A DNA stretch of 31,269 nt from Rhodospirillaceae bacterium (lineage in GTDB: Bacteria; Pseudomonadota; Alphaproteobacteria; TMED109; TMED131). Position 1 is the first letter of the stretch; every line of letters starts with the position of its first letter. Below are positions 15,041 to 23,266 of this stretch, in pieces. The translations under genes were made by a program, and so were the position numbers. Where the stretch lies: NCBI GenBank assembly GCA_902547175.1, contig CACCMS010000010.1, positions 1 through 31,269 of the forward strand, in the 5' to 3' direction. The notes beneath the pieces are model-generated. The model was not told where the DNA came from, made no database searches, and saw only the letters and a program-made list of their open reading frames with translations.

Positions 15041-16291
15041 TTAGTTTCTATTTTTATCAAACACATCAAGATTTAAAACAGCTGTAACTATGTAATTAGG
15101 AACATCCACAACTTGTCCAACTCTTAAGTCCGCTGCTACAGAACACAGTATATAAGCTTGTTCTCTAGAAAGCCCATATTCATCTACTATGTAATCTATC
15201 ATTTGTAACAAAGCGTGTCTTGCAGCTAAAGTCAGAGATTCAGATAAATTGGCAAGATTGGTAACCTTTTCCCCACCTAAATATTTATAATAAATTAATT
15301 CTGCTCCTGGATCTTTAAGAGGAATTCCAACTGTTTGATAGAATTTAGTTGGTTCTATATCTCTAATCTCATCATTTCCTTTAGTCGCAGGCATTTGCAT
15401 CTTTTTACCTTGTCTTTTAAGGATTTTAGTTCTTACTTTAACAATTGCGCCCATCTCAATAGCTGTACCTGAAACTTCTCCATCTCCTTGAGCATAATGA
15501 ACGTCTCCTGCAAATAAACCACATCCGTCAATAAAACATGGAAAAATAATTTTTGTACCAACCTGCATTTGCTGTACATCCATATTACCTCCATTTTCTC
15601 TTGGTGGTATGGTTCTTAAACAATCATCCTTATGTTCACCATTTTCTCCACAAACATCTGCGGGAAGAGCAAAAGCTGGGTCTGGAGTTAGAGCTACTCC
15701 TCCAGCAGCAGCTAAGTTAGCTTCTCTTTCTTTCCAACTACTAATTTCCTTATTTCCTGGCAATACTCCAATAGAACCTGGAAATGCTTCATAAGGAATT
15801 GTAACTCCTGGCATATTATCTGATACAGCACCAGTTCTTGTTAATTTCCAATTGACTATAAATGGTTCAGTAAAAATATCTCTCAAAAAACCAAATCCTG
15901 GAACAATTACTGTGTATCCATATTCATCAGGAACTATATCTAAGAGTTCTACTTCAAGAGCATCTCCTCTTTTTGCACCCTTAATGTAGACAGGACCTGT
16001 CATAGGGTGGACTTCTCCTAAATTAAAAGTAGGAACATCTTCAGCTACTGCATCAAAACTATAGTTACTGTCAAGAGCATCTCTAGTATGCAATACAATA
16101 ATGTCACCTTGTTCTGCTGTAGCTCTAGGTTCTATTGCTGGATGATATCTATTAAAACAATTTGCATCATCTTTACAATGGTCACCTGTTTTTTTAAGTT
16201 CTATAATGTTTTTCCACTTGGAGTCTGTGGTATCAGCTTGTAAATTTAATGCAAATACAACAGAAAAGCAGAAAGTTAATAATTTAATCAT
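15041..16291 (-). CDS. Acetamidase/formamidase family protein with signal peptide
   Basis: 416 residues from the ATG at 16291, which has GGAG 6 bases upstream (GGAGAAAATTATG); a TTG at 16303 would place this Shine-Dalgarno inside the gene. The first ~19 residues (MIKLLTFCFSVVFALNLQA) are a textbook Sec signal, so the enzyme should be periplasmic. The mature part matches the FmdA/AmdA fold, which hydrolyses formamide or short amides to acid plus ammonia: FNRYHPAIEPRATAEQGDIIVLHTRDALD, EVHPMTGPVYIKGAKRGDALEVELLDI, VPGFGFLRD, and the metal/active-site region FAGDVHYAQGDGEVSGTAIE. It contains several Cys (HCKDDANC, VCGENG-x2-KDDC, CFIDGCG) that may form disulfides in the periplasm. It is divergent from an ABC-type substrate-binding protein. 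Exact substrate unknown. Confidence 0.88.
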   Translation of the reverse strand: MIKLLTFCFSVVFALNLQADTTDSKWKNIIELKKTGDHCKDDANCFNRYHPAIEPRATAEQGDIIVLHTRDALDSNYSFDAVAEDVPTFNLGEVHPMTGPVYIKGAKRGDALEVELLDIVPDEYGYTVIVPGFGFLRDIFTEPFIVNWKLTRTGAVSDNMPGVTIPYEAFPGSIGVLPGNKEISSWKEREANLAAAGGVALTPDPAFALPADVCGENGEHKDDCLRTIPPRENGGNMDVQQMQVGTKIIFPCFIDGCGLFAGDVHYAQGDGEVSGTAIEMGAIVKVRTKILKRQGKKMQMPATKGNDEIRDIEPTKFYQTVGIPLKDPGAELIYYKYLGGEKVTNLANLSESLTLAARHALLQMIDYIVDEYGLSREQAYILCSVAADLRVGQVVDVPNYIVTAVLNLDVFDKNRN

Positions 16292-16371
16292 AATTTTCTC
16301 CAATAGTGTAGATTATTTTCTTTTAATTAATATAATATTTATATCATATTTCTAATTAAATGGAGAAAAAA
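16292..16371. promoter_or_regulatory. Divergent promoter region, amidase / binding protein
   Basis: This 80-base gap must hold promoters for both directions. A TATAAT lies at 16331-16336 for the plus strand, with only a poor -35 (TGTAGA, 16307-16312, 18-base spacing). Each gene has a GGAG Shine-Dalgarno 6 bases from its start, at opposite ends of the gap. No clear operator palindrome was seen. Shared control of the two genes is inferred from the arrangement. Confidence 0.4.
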
Positions 16372-17655
16372 TTGTACAAAATGAAAAAAAAATTCTTAAT
16401 AATTTTATCCTTATTGTTTATTCATTCATCTCATGGAAAAGATGAAATAAAAATTGGTATTTCTACTTTCTTATCTGGAGGGGCTGCATCAAGTTTTGGA
16501 ATTCCTTTGAAACAAGGTTTAGAGTTTATGTTTAATGCTATTAATGAAGGTAAAGTACCTGCTCCTTATAATACACCAGGTATAGGAGGAAAAAAAGTTT
16601 CATTCTTTTTTATAGATGAAGCTGGAGGTGCCACTAAGCAAGTGTCTGAATTTAGAAATATGGTACAAAGACAAAAGGTAGATGTTGTTATGGGATATAT
16701 ATCATCAGGAGATTGTCTAGCAATACCCGCAGTGGCAGAAGAACTTAAACAACTAACTATTCTTATTGATTGTGGAACACCTAGAGTTTTTGAAGAAGCT
16801 AGTTATAAATATGTCTTTAGAACAGGACCACATGCAGCTATGGATAATATAGCCGGAGCACTCTATTTAAAAAGAAAAGGTATAACTCCAAAAAAAATTG
16901 CTGCTATAAATCAAAACTATGCGTGGGGACAAGACTCATGGGCAGACTTTAAAGGATCTATAGACATATTTTTTCCAGGAACTAAAGTTGTTTCTGAACA
17001 GTTTCCAAAATTTTTATCTGGTCAGTATGGTAGTGAAATTTCCGCAATGATGGTAGCTAGACCAGATTTAATACATTCTTCAATGTGGGGAGGAGATTTA
17101 GAATCTTTTATCATACAAGGTGCGACTAGAGGTTTATTTAGAAACTCCAAAGTTTTTTTAAGTGCAGGTGATCATGTTTTACCCTCATTAGGCAGAAATA
17201 TGCCTGAAGGTGTTATAGTGGGAGCAAGAGGACCTCACGGAGATTTAGCTCCAGATACCGAATTAGCTAACTGGTTTAAAGAGAGTTTAAAAAAAGAGCT
17301 TGGAATTAAAATGACCACACAACCAATGCATAAAGGAGCAATGGCGGCTTTATTTTTAAAAAAAGCATATGATCAAGCAGTGAAAGAAAATTCGGTTTTT
17401 CCTTCTACTGAAGAAGTTATTAAATATATGAAAGGTCTTGAGTGGGATACACCAAGTGGACCAGCATCTATGGCTCTAGGAAATGGTCATCAAGCTATTC
17501 AGGATATGGCATTAGGAGTTACAGCATGGGATAAAAAAGAAAAAAGAGCTAAATTAATAAATATAGAATACTTCAATGCAGAATGTGTAAATCCACCTGA
17601 AGGAATTAAAGCTTTAGATTGGATTAAAAGTGGGTTTGAAGGTTCAAATTGTTAA
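16372..17655 (+). CDS. ABC-type periplasmic substrate-binding protein (Leu/Ile/Val or amide/urea type)
   Basis: About 427 residues, type I periplasmic binding fold as in LivJ, AmiC and UrtA. I favour the TTG at 16372 because GGAG lies 6 bases upstream; ATGs at 16360 (no Shine-Dalgarno) and 16381 (spacing too long) are alternatives, and all give a good signal peptide ending near HSSHG. Mature sequence begins DEIKIGISTFLSGGAASSFG, typical of the family, followed by long insertions such as NAINEGKVPAPYNTPGIGGK. Later blocks include MGYISSGDCLAIPAVAEEL, INQNYAWGQDSWADFK and a Cys near the C-terminus. It would deliver a ligand to an ABC permease, but no permease or ATPase gene is nearby. The divergent amidase gene suggests an amide or amino-acid ligand. 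Family is secure, ligand unknown. Confidence 0.9.
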   Translation: MYKMKKKFLIILSLLFIHSSHGKDEIKIGISTFLSGGAASSFGIPLKQGLEFMFNAINEGKVPAPYNTPGIGGKKVSFFFIDEAGGATKQVSEFRNMVQRQKVDVVMGYISSGDCLAIPAVAEELKQLTILIDCGTPRVFEEASYKYVFRTGPHAAMDNIAGALYLKRKGITPKKIAAINQNYAWGQDSWADFKGSIDIFFPGTKVVSEQFPKFLSGQYGSEISAMMVARPDLIHSSMWGGDLESFIIQGATRGLFRNSKVFLSAGDHVLPSLGRNMPEGVIVGARGPHGDLAPDTELANWFKESLKKELGIKMTTQPMHKGAMAALFLKKAYDQAVKENSVFPSTEEVIKYMKGLEWDTPSGPASMALGNGHQAIQDMALGVTAWDKKEKRAKLINIEYFNAECVNPPEGIKALDWIKSGFEGSNC

Positions 17656-17675
17656 AAATAAAATATTATTGAGAT

Positions 17676-18098
17676 TTAAGAGTTAGGTACTCCATTTTTA
17701 GAATTAATTTTCTCTTTGCCATTTTTTTTAGTTAGCAATTTGTTTTGTTTACTAATACCTAACTCACCTTGAATTCTTCCTCCAGATTCAACAACTAAAA
17801 TCTCATATTTTGCTCTACCCTGGAGTAAACCCTCTGATCTAATGTGTAGGTTTTTAATTGTAAATTTTCCTTTAATAGTACCATTTATAATTAAAATATC
17901 GGCAATAATCTCACCATCAAATTTTCCATTTGGGCCTATAACTACTTCATTAGCTCTAATAATTCCACTCATAGAACCATCTATATGAATATTACCCTCT
18001 GTATTGATTTCACCAGATAACTCTATACCCTCTCCAATTATAGAGAGTGAATTATTTTTTCTATTGTCAGAAAATAAATTAGAGGTTTTTAAAAACAT
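17676..18098 (-). CDS. Bactofilin
   Basis: 140-residue bactofilin (DUF583), a cytoskeletal protein that polymerises without nucleotide into membrane-associated filaments and positions cell-wall enzymes. The short N-terminal tail (MFLKTSNLF) could be the membrane-targeting segment seen in bactofilins. Residues ~20-115 show the right-handed beta-helix pattern of short repeats, visible as ISGEGIELSGEI-like and IHIDGSMSGII, VVIGPNGKFDGEI, LIINGTIKGKF, IRSEGLLQGR and VVESGGRIQGEL. The tail is basic. Its start lies 20 bases inside the end of the M23 peptidase gene, an arrangement common for bactofilin and its LytM partner in proteobacteria. The stop is 20 bases from that of the convergent binding-protein gene. 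Confidence 0.93.
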   Translation of the reverse strand: MFLKTSNLFSDNRKNNSLSIIGEGIELSGEINTEGNIHIDGSMSGIIRANEVVIGPNGKFDGEIIADILIINGTIKGKFTIKNLHIRSEGLLQGRAKYEILVVESGGRIQGELGISKQNKLLTKKNGKEKINSKNGVPNS

Positions 18099-19479
18099 TC
18101 TTACCTATTTTTAAAAATGGATATGGGTTTCTAGCTTTATCATAAACTTTTATTTCATAATGTAAGTGTTTACCTGTTGACCTTCCAGTATTTCCTATCT
18201 TACCTATAATGTTACCTAAATCAACTGTTTCTCCTTTTTTAACAAAAATCTTTGATAAATGTGCGTACCTAGTCTGTATACCATTTCCGTGATCTATGAA
18301 CACAGACTTTCCGTAAGAACCATAATTGCCAACAAAAGATATCTGTCCCGATGCAGTTGCAAGTATGTTTGACCCCCAAGCAGCACCCAGGTCTATGCCT
18401 TTATGAAATGCCCTTCTTTTTGTATAAGGATCTTTTCTATAACCATAACTACTTGTAATATAATATTTTTTTATAGGTGAAGCCAAAGGAACAGACAAAA
18501 AAACTTCTCTTAATAGTTCAAATCTAGCTGCTTTATCATAAATAGCATAAGCAACTTTATTTTCCTGGTCTTCTAATTCTAATGGTCCTCCAATTTCATT
18601 TTCATTTTTTATATTATCTAAATTCGTTAAATCATAAGCTCTAGTCTTTGAAAAAATATTTTCTAAAAAAACAATCTTTTTTTCTAAAATTTCTAAAGTA
18701 CTATTTTTTACTTTGTTATTTAGCTGAAAATAATATTTTTCTTTTTCTTTTTGTATTGCCAAATTATAGCGTAACATTTTTAATTCAGCTGTAGCCTTCA
18801 TACTTTCATCAATAGTTTTATTTAAATTAAGATAAACTTTCTTACTTTTATTTGCTTCCCTTTTTTTTATATTTGAATTTTTCATATCTTCATTAGTATA
18901 AAATACAGATTTAAAGTCAGTATCTATGTAAAACTTATCATTACTCTGTTTATATATTTTTTCGATATTTTTCTGTAGGCTATTTATAATATCATCTAAT
19001 TCTGTTAGCATTTTTTTTCTATCTTTTTTTTCATTTATAATACTTTCCAGTCTATCTTTTACTTCAAGTAACTTGTGATCTGTTTGAATATCACTATTTT
19101 TATTTATTAATTCTAAATCCTGCTGTAAGAGGTCTAATAATTTAGTTATCTTCTTAATCTGCAGTTCAACGTTAAGATCTGTTTCTGTGAATTTAGCAGT
19201 ATCTGTATATAATTCTTCTCTCAAACTTACTACTGCTTTAGTAAATTTTGCATACCTTACTCTTAAATCTTTTAAAGCTACATTTTGTTTATAATTTACT
19301 GTTTGTAAAAATTGCATTTTATATGTAAATAGCCCTACAAAAAAACCTGTAGTTATAAGTAATGAAATTAAAATGATTTGCATAGCTGTACCTAGCTTAA
19401 AATATTTTATTCCTCCAGTGCTTCTAAGCATGAACTCTTTTTGGGGAAATGTATTATTTAACCATTTTATAAACTTCAT
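18079..19479 (-). CDS. Membrane-anchored M23 (LytM) peptidoglycan endopeptidase
   Basis: 466 residues: short cytoplasmic segment (1-30), one transmembrane helix (~31-53), a long charged coiled-coil region (~60-300), then a C-terminal M23 domain (~340-460). The zinc site is complete: H359-x3-D363 in FHKGIDLGA and H440 in GKHLHYE, with supporting H407 in RYAHLS and H438. It should therefore be an active endopeptidase that cuts peptide crosslinks in the periplasm, not a degenerate EnvC-like activator. The coiled coil could sense or recruit partners. The gene overlaps the bactofilin gene by 20 bases and follows the epimerase gene by 12, so the three form an operon. By analogy with other bactofilin/M23 pairs, the filament probably localises this hydrolase to shape a cell region. 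Confidence 0.92.
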   Translation of the reverse strand: MKFIKWLNNTFPQKEFMLRSTGGIKYFKLGTAMQIILISLLITTGFFVGLFTYKMQFLQTVNYKQNVALKDLRVRYAKFTKAVVSLREELYTDTAKFTETDLNVELQIKKITKLLDLLQQDLELINKNSDIQTDHKLLEVKDRLESIINEKKDRKKMLTELDDIINSLQKNIEKIYKQSNDKFYIDTDFKSVFYTNEDMKNSNIKKREANKSKKVYLNLNKTIDESMKATAELKMLRYNLAIQKEKEKYYFQLNNKVKNSTLEILEKKIVFLENIFSKTRAYDLTNLDNIKNENEIGGPLELEDQENKVAYAIYDKAARFELLREVFLSVPLASPIKKYYITSSYGYRKDPYTKRRAFHKGIDLGAAWGSNILATASGQISFVGNYGSYGKSVFIDHGNGIQTRYAHLSKIFVKKGETVDLGNIIGKIGNTGRSTGKHLHYEIKVYDKARNPYPFLKIGKNVFKNL

Positions 19480-19491
19480 AAGAATAACTTT

Positions 19492-20421
19492 TTATATTCT
19501 AAACGTTCTTTTATACCAAAGACAAGTCTTTTTAATGCCTTCACTATAGTGATGTGGGGGGGTCCATCCAGTATCTGATATAAATTCTTTATTAGTTACT
19601 ATAAACTCTTTCATTATCTTGTTGAAAAGATCTCTCTTTCCAAGAACTATTAGTATTAAATTAATTAGCTTTGGATTTAAATAAAATAATTTAGCTTTTT
19701 TTCCTAAAGCATTAGCCATAAAACTTACTAATTTCTCATTGGTAATCATACAATTATCACTAATTTCATATGTCTTACCTATAAAGTAATTTTTTTTTAA
19801 AATTAATAAAATAGCATCAGTTAGATTTTCAATGTACATATAACTTCTTTTTTCTGAAAGCTTTTTAAATGGTAATGGGAGATTATTATGTATAGCTTTC
19901 ATTAAAAAAAGAAAATTTGCTTTTACATTAGGTCCATAAACTAGAGGAGGTCTTAATATTATATGTTTTTTATAATATTTTCTTATTATACTTTCACCTT
20001 TTTTTTTTACTATTGCGTAATCTGTCTGATTAGTTTTAATCTTATCAGAAACTTTAGCTGAACTAATGTGAAGTATCTTTAAGTTTTTATTACTAAAGTT
20101 TTTTATTATATTATTTTCAATGTTGTTAATATCCTTTAAATTATATAACTTTTTTTTAAAGTTTTTATTATTTATATGGGCTAGTGCAGCAAGATTAATT
20201 AGATATTTGATTCTGGATAAATCTTTAGAAAAAAGTTTTTTTTTAAATAAATCTCCTGTTTCTAAAATCTGAACATCCATTTTTAAAAGTTCTTTAGCTT
20301 CCTTAGAATTTTTATTTCTGATTAAAGCCAATATTTTTACATTTTTACCAGCTAATTTCTTACATAAGTGCATTCCTATAAATCCAGAAGCACCTAAAAT
20401 TGCAATTTTATCTTTTACCAT
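19492..20421 (-). CDS. NAD-dependent epimerase/dehydratase (extended SDR)
   Basis: 309 residues with the extended short-chain dehydrogenase fold, likely acting on a nucleotide sugar in LPS or surface glycan synthesis. The Rossmann loop is IAILGASGFIGMHL (residues 7-20). Catalytic elements are HISSAKVSD and the Y-x3-K motif in TDYAIVKKKGE, followed by LRPPLVYGP, typical of sugar epimerases, and SYMYIENLTDAILLIL. It resembles the WcaG/GalE group that includes WbpV-type 4-epimerases, but the substrate cannot be read. It is the first gene of an operon with the M23 peptidase and bactofilin, and it is divergent (41-base gap) from a glycosyltransferase gene. The C-terminal third is more Lys-rich and weakly conserved. 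Confidence 0.85.
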   Translation of the reverse strand: MVKDKIAILGASGFIGMHLCKKLAGKNVKILALIRNKNSKEAKELLKMDVQILETGDLFKKKLFSKDLSRIKYLINLAALAHINNKNFKKKLYNLKDINNIENNIIKNFSNKNLKILHISSAKVSDKIKTNQTDYAIVKKKGESIIRKYYKKHIILRPPLVYGPNVKANFLFLMKAIHNNLPLPFKKLSEKRSYMYIENLTDAILLILKKNYFIGKTYEISDNCMITNEKLVSFMANALGKKAKLFYLNPKLINLILIVLGKRDLFNKIMKEFIVTNKEFISDTGWTPPHHYSEGIKKTCLWYKRTFRI

Positions 20422-20444
20422 ATTTATATTTCATTTAATGTAAT

Positions 20445-20450
20445 TATAAT
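20445..20450 (+). promoter_or_regulatory. Possible -10 element for the glycosyltransferase gene
   Basis: A perfect TATAAT sits 13 bases upstream of the ATG at 20463, inside the 41-base divergent gap. Initiation here would leave a leader of only a few bases, so either transcripts are nearly leaderless or the hexamer is a chance match. No good -35 is visible at the right distance. Confidence 0.25.
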
Positions 20451-20462
20451 GAGTAAAAAATA

Positions 20463-21333
20463 ATGAAAAACAACATAAAAATAAGTGCCTTAGTTGTAGC
20501 GCACAACGAAGAAAATAAACTTGCAAATTGTTTAAAAAAAACTAATTCATGCTGATGAGTTAGTAGTTGTATTAGATAAAACAAATGATAAAAGTGAAAT
20601 TATAGCAAAAAAGTTTGGTGCTAGAGTATATAAAGGCAGTTGGAATATTGAAGCAAATAGAAGAAACTTTGGGATAAAAAAATGTTTAGGAGATTGGATT
20701 TTAGAAATAGACGCAGACGAGCATGTGCCCAAACAACTATTCACAGAAATTAGAAAAAAAATTAAAAATGCGAAACCTGGTTACTTTCTTATACCTTTTG
20801 ATAATTACATAGGAAAAAGAAAAATAAGGTATGGCTGGGGAGCCTCATGGGGAGTTTCTGCTGCTCCTAGGCTACACTTTAAAGGTTGCAAAACCTGGAA
20901 AAAAGAGCAACTAATACATCCTGCAATATCTCTTTACGGGAAAAAAATGTGGTTAAAATCAAGAATTCAACATTATGTAGATAAAGATATTAACGATATG
21001 ATAATGAGATTAATAAGATATACAGACTTAAAAGCTGTTGAAATAGCAAAACAAAATAAAAAAATTCCTCATTTTCTCATAACTATACGTAGAGGTATAA
21101 CTAGATTCTTAAAATGTTTCGTATCGCGCAAAGGTTACAGAGAAGGAAAATGGGGTTTCATCATCGCTTTAATGGCGAGTTTATATATAGTATTATCATA
21201 TCTTAAGGCTACAGAGATCAGAGAAAAAAAAATAGTCTATTTATCTTTTTGTATCTTCCAACTATCATCTTTTATTAAAGCCCATTCTGATAAAACTACA
21301 GTTTTGGGTGATCTTACATCTTTTAATTCATAA
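20463..21333 (+). pseudogene. Family 2 glycosyltransferase, frameshifted at poly-A tracts
   Basis: GT2 (GT-A fold) sugar transferase of the LPS-core WaaE/KdtX type. From the ATG at 20463 the first frame reads KISALVVAHNEENKLANCLKK and then stops at 20553-20555. Removing one A from the A8 run at 20534-20541 restores the match: LIHADELVVVLDKTNDKSEII, GARVYKGSWNIEANRRNFGI, and the catalytic metal motif in ILEIDADEHVP, continuing to REGKWGFIIALMASLYIVLSYLKA. The family should end about here. The existing frame instead runs on to 21333 antisense to the next gene; removing one A from the A9 run at 21224-21232 would give a TAG at 21233-21235 and a normal ~256-residue protein. So the gene is broken, rescued by slippage, or carries sequencing errors. 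Divergent from the epimerase gene. Confidence 0.8.
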
Positions 21334-21434
21334 TGAACTATATCAAAAATTAATTTAGTATTTATTACTTCCCATTGTGTAGGATATGCAAAGCCTCTCA
21401 AAAATGTATCTCCTACTTTAAATTTAGTATCCAT
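21237..21434 (-). CDS. Small conserved protein, unknown function
   Basis: 65 residues, without signal peptide or membrane segment. It begins MDTKFKVGDTFLRGFAYPTQWEVIN and continues with a strand-like VHYELKDVRSPKTVVLSEWALIKD, suggesting a small beta-barrel of the kind seen in short proteobacterial proteins with a VGD-x2-RR-x-WEV opening. I cannot name the family. Support for a real gene comes from AAGGG 7 bases before the ATG, a TATAAT just upstream, and a stop that would abut the expected glycosyltransferase stop. As the sequence stands, its 3' half overlaps the extended glycosyltransferase frame by 97 bases tail to tail. Confidence 0.6.
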   Translation of the reverse strand: MDTKFKVGDTFLRGFAYPTQWEVINTKLIFDIVHYELKDVRSPKTVVLSEWALIKDDSWKIQKDK

Positions 21435-21438
21435 AACT

Positions 21439-21454
21439 AAACCCTTGTTATTAT
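21439..21454 (-). promoter_or_regulatory. -10 element and Shine-Dalgarno of the 65-residue gene
   Basis: Read on the minus strand, TATAAT (21449-21454) is followed by AAGGG (about 21441-21445), then the ATG at 21434. The very short distance implies a short leader. The two signals together support the small gene, although AT-rich background weakens the -10 call. Confidence 0.35.
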
Positions 21455-21530
21455 AAAGTAATTGAAATACTATAGAATTTTTAAGATTTTACAAATAAAA
21501 TGTTTTATTAGTACCCATTTTGAGTAGTTT

Positions 21531-22688
21531 ATGAGTGAAATAATATTGCCTAAATTTATGAATATCGGTGGTGGAAAAGTTAAATCTGTTACTGACATTT
21601 TAAAAAAAATAAACTGCAAGGATCCTTTAATAATAACGGATAAAACAATGGTAAAACTAAATATTATTGAACCACTTGAAAAAGCTCTTACAAATATGCA
21701 AATCAGGTATAAGGTTTTTGATGATACTATGCCTGAACCCACTTCTAAGTCCATAGAAAATGGAGTAAGAACTTTAAAAGATGGATCTTTTGATTGCATT
21801 ATAGCTTTTGGCGGTGGAAGTCCTATAGACTCTGCAAAGGCTATAAGTTTATTAGCATCCAAGGGGGGTTTAATTGAAGATTATAAATTTCCTTTTATAA
21901 ATTTAGATAATAATATTCCTATTATTGCTATACCAACCACAGCAGGTACAGGTTCAGAAGTTACAAAATTTACAATTATTACCAATGAAAAAACTGATGA
22001 AAAAATGCTTTGTGTAGGGCCAGCTTTTATGCCAATTGCAGCAATTGTTGATTATGAGTTAACTTACTCTGTACCAAAAAGAACGACTGCTGATACAGCA
22101 ATAGACTCACTTACACACGCTATTGAAGCCTTCGTTAGTAAAAAATCTAATTTATTTAGTGATACTCAGGCAATTTCAGCCATGGAACTAATAGCTCCCA
22201 ATATAAGAAGAGCTTACAATAATGGTAACGATCAAGAAGCAAGAGAGAAGTTAATGACTGGAGCCACTTTGGCAGGTATTGCGTTTAGTAATTCTTCAGT
22301 AGCCTTAGTGCATGGTATGAGTAGACCTATTGGTGCTTTTTATCATGTACCTCATGGCCTGTCAAATGCGATGCTATTACCAACTGTTACAGAATATTCA
22401 ATCCCTGCAGCCCCTGAAAGATATTCCAGATGTGCTAAAGCAATTGGAGTAGCAAATTTTGATGACAGCATTGAGGAAGCTAACAAAAAACTATTAGATG
22501 AATTAAAGCAACTTAATTTAGATCTTGAAGTTCCTACATTAAAAGAATTTGGTGTAAATAAAGAAATATTTTTTCAAAGTATTGATACTATGGCAACTCA
22601 AGCTATGGCGTCTGGATCGCCTAATAACAATCCTATAGTTCCAAGCCATGACGAACTTGTTTCATTATATAAAAATCTTTGGATTTAA
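21531..22688 (+). CDS. Iron-containing (group III) alcohol dehydrogenase
   Basis: 385 residues of the Fe-ADH family, cytoplasmic NAD(P)-linked oxidoreductases for primary alcohols, diols or lactaldehyde-type substrates. The dinucleotide motif is FGGGSPIDSAKA (residues 93-104), followed by PTTAGTGSEVT (135-145). The metal ligands are all seen: Asp192 and His196 in IDSLTHAIEAF, His261 in LVHGMSRPIG and His275 in YHVPHGLSNA. Length is the family norm. The start is an ATG 96 bases from the divergent small gene. It converges on msrA with a single base between stops. A hydroxyacid-oxoacid transhydrogenase is a possible alternative role within the same family. No neighbouring pathway gene identifies the substrate. 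Confidence 0.93.
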   Translation: MSEIILPKFMNIGGGKVKSVTDILKKINCKDPLIITDKTMVKLNIIEPLEKALTNMQIRYKVFDDTMPEPTSKSIENGVRTLKDGSFDCIIAFGGGSPIDSAKAISLLASKGGLIEDYKFPFINLDNNIPIIAIPTTAGTGSEVTKFTIITNEKTDEKMLCVGPAFMPIAAIVDYELTYSVPKRTTADTAIDSLTHAIEAFVSKKSNLFSDTQAISAMELIAPNIRRAYNNGNDQEAREKLMTGATLAGIAFSNSSVALVHGMSRPIGAFYHVPHGLSNAMLLPTVTEYSIPAAPERYSRCAKAIGVANFDDSIEEANKKLLDELKQLNLDLEVPTLKEFGVNKEIFFQSIDTMATQAMASGSPNNNPIVPSHDELVSLYKNLWI

Positions 22689-22689
22689 C

Positions 22690-23214
22690 TCAATTTTTAA
22701 AAATATTTGAATATTTTTTTTGCAGTGCTTTAAGCTTTGGAGGTATTAAAGCATTACAATAAATACTATTGGGGTTTTTTAAAAAATAGTTATGATGATA
22801 TTCCTCTGCTACAAAAAAATTAAGTTTGTCGGATAGTTCTGTTTGAATTGTATTTTGATAAATTTTTTCTGCCACTTTTATAGCTTCTTCCGCCTTTTTC
22901 TTTTGCTTTATATTAGTATAAAAAATAGCTGACCTGTATTGTGTTCCTATATCATTTCCCTGCCTGTTTTTTTGGGTGGGATCATGAGCAACAAAAAAAA
23001 TTTCCAAAATTAACTCTAGTGATATTATTTTATCATCAAAATCACATTTAATTGCTTCAGCATGCCCTGATGTACCTTCACAAATTTCTTCATAAGTAGG
23101 GTTTTTAGAAACTCCTCCTATATATCCAGGCGTAATATTACGTACACCTTTTAATTTTAGAAAGATTGCTTCTATACACCAGAAACATCCACCAGCTAAA
23201 TAAATTGACTGCAT
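22690..23214 (-). CDS. msrA: Peptide-methionine (S)-S-oxide reductase MsrA
   Basis: 174-residue repair enzyme that reduces the S-epimer of methionine sulfoxide in proteins, with thioredoxin as electron donor. The N-terminal active site reads LAGGCFWCIEAIF with catalytic Cys10. Other family blocks are GYIGGVSKNPTYEEICEGTSGHAEAI, FFVAHDPTQKNRQGNDIGTQYRS, and AEEYHHNYFLKNP near the C-terminus. Length fits (about 170 to 180). The resolving Cys is probably Cys148 in SIYCNALIPPKL. It stands divergent from the MFS gene (52-base gap) and convergent with the alcohol dehydrogenase. It appears to be a single gene with its own promoter. Confidence 0.96.
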   Translation of the reverse strand: MQSIYLAGGCFWCIEAIFLKLKGVRNITPGYIGGVSKNPTYEEICEGTSGHAEAIKCDFDDKIISLELILEIFFVAHDPTQKNRQGNDIGTQYRSAIFYTNIKQKKKAEEAIKVAEKIYQNTIQTELSDKLNFFVAEEYHHNYFLKNPNSIYCNALIPPKLKALQKKYSNIFKN

Positions 23215-23266
23215 ATTCTATATTGTAATAACCTATAAAAAAATTATCTATATTTTAATTATATAT

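Noticed and set aside
20725..21333. Independent gene starting at the internal ATG at 20725
   Set aside because: The sequence immediately upstream in the same frame (20542 onward) is also clear glycosyltransferase, including the strand before the DAD motif, so the ATG is internal to a longer broken gene.
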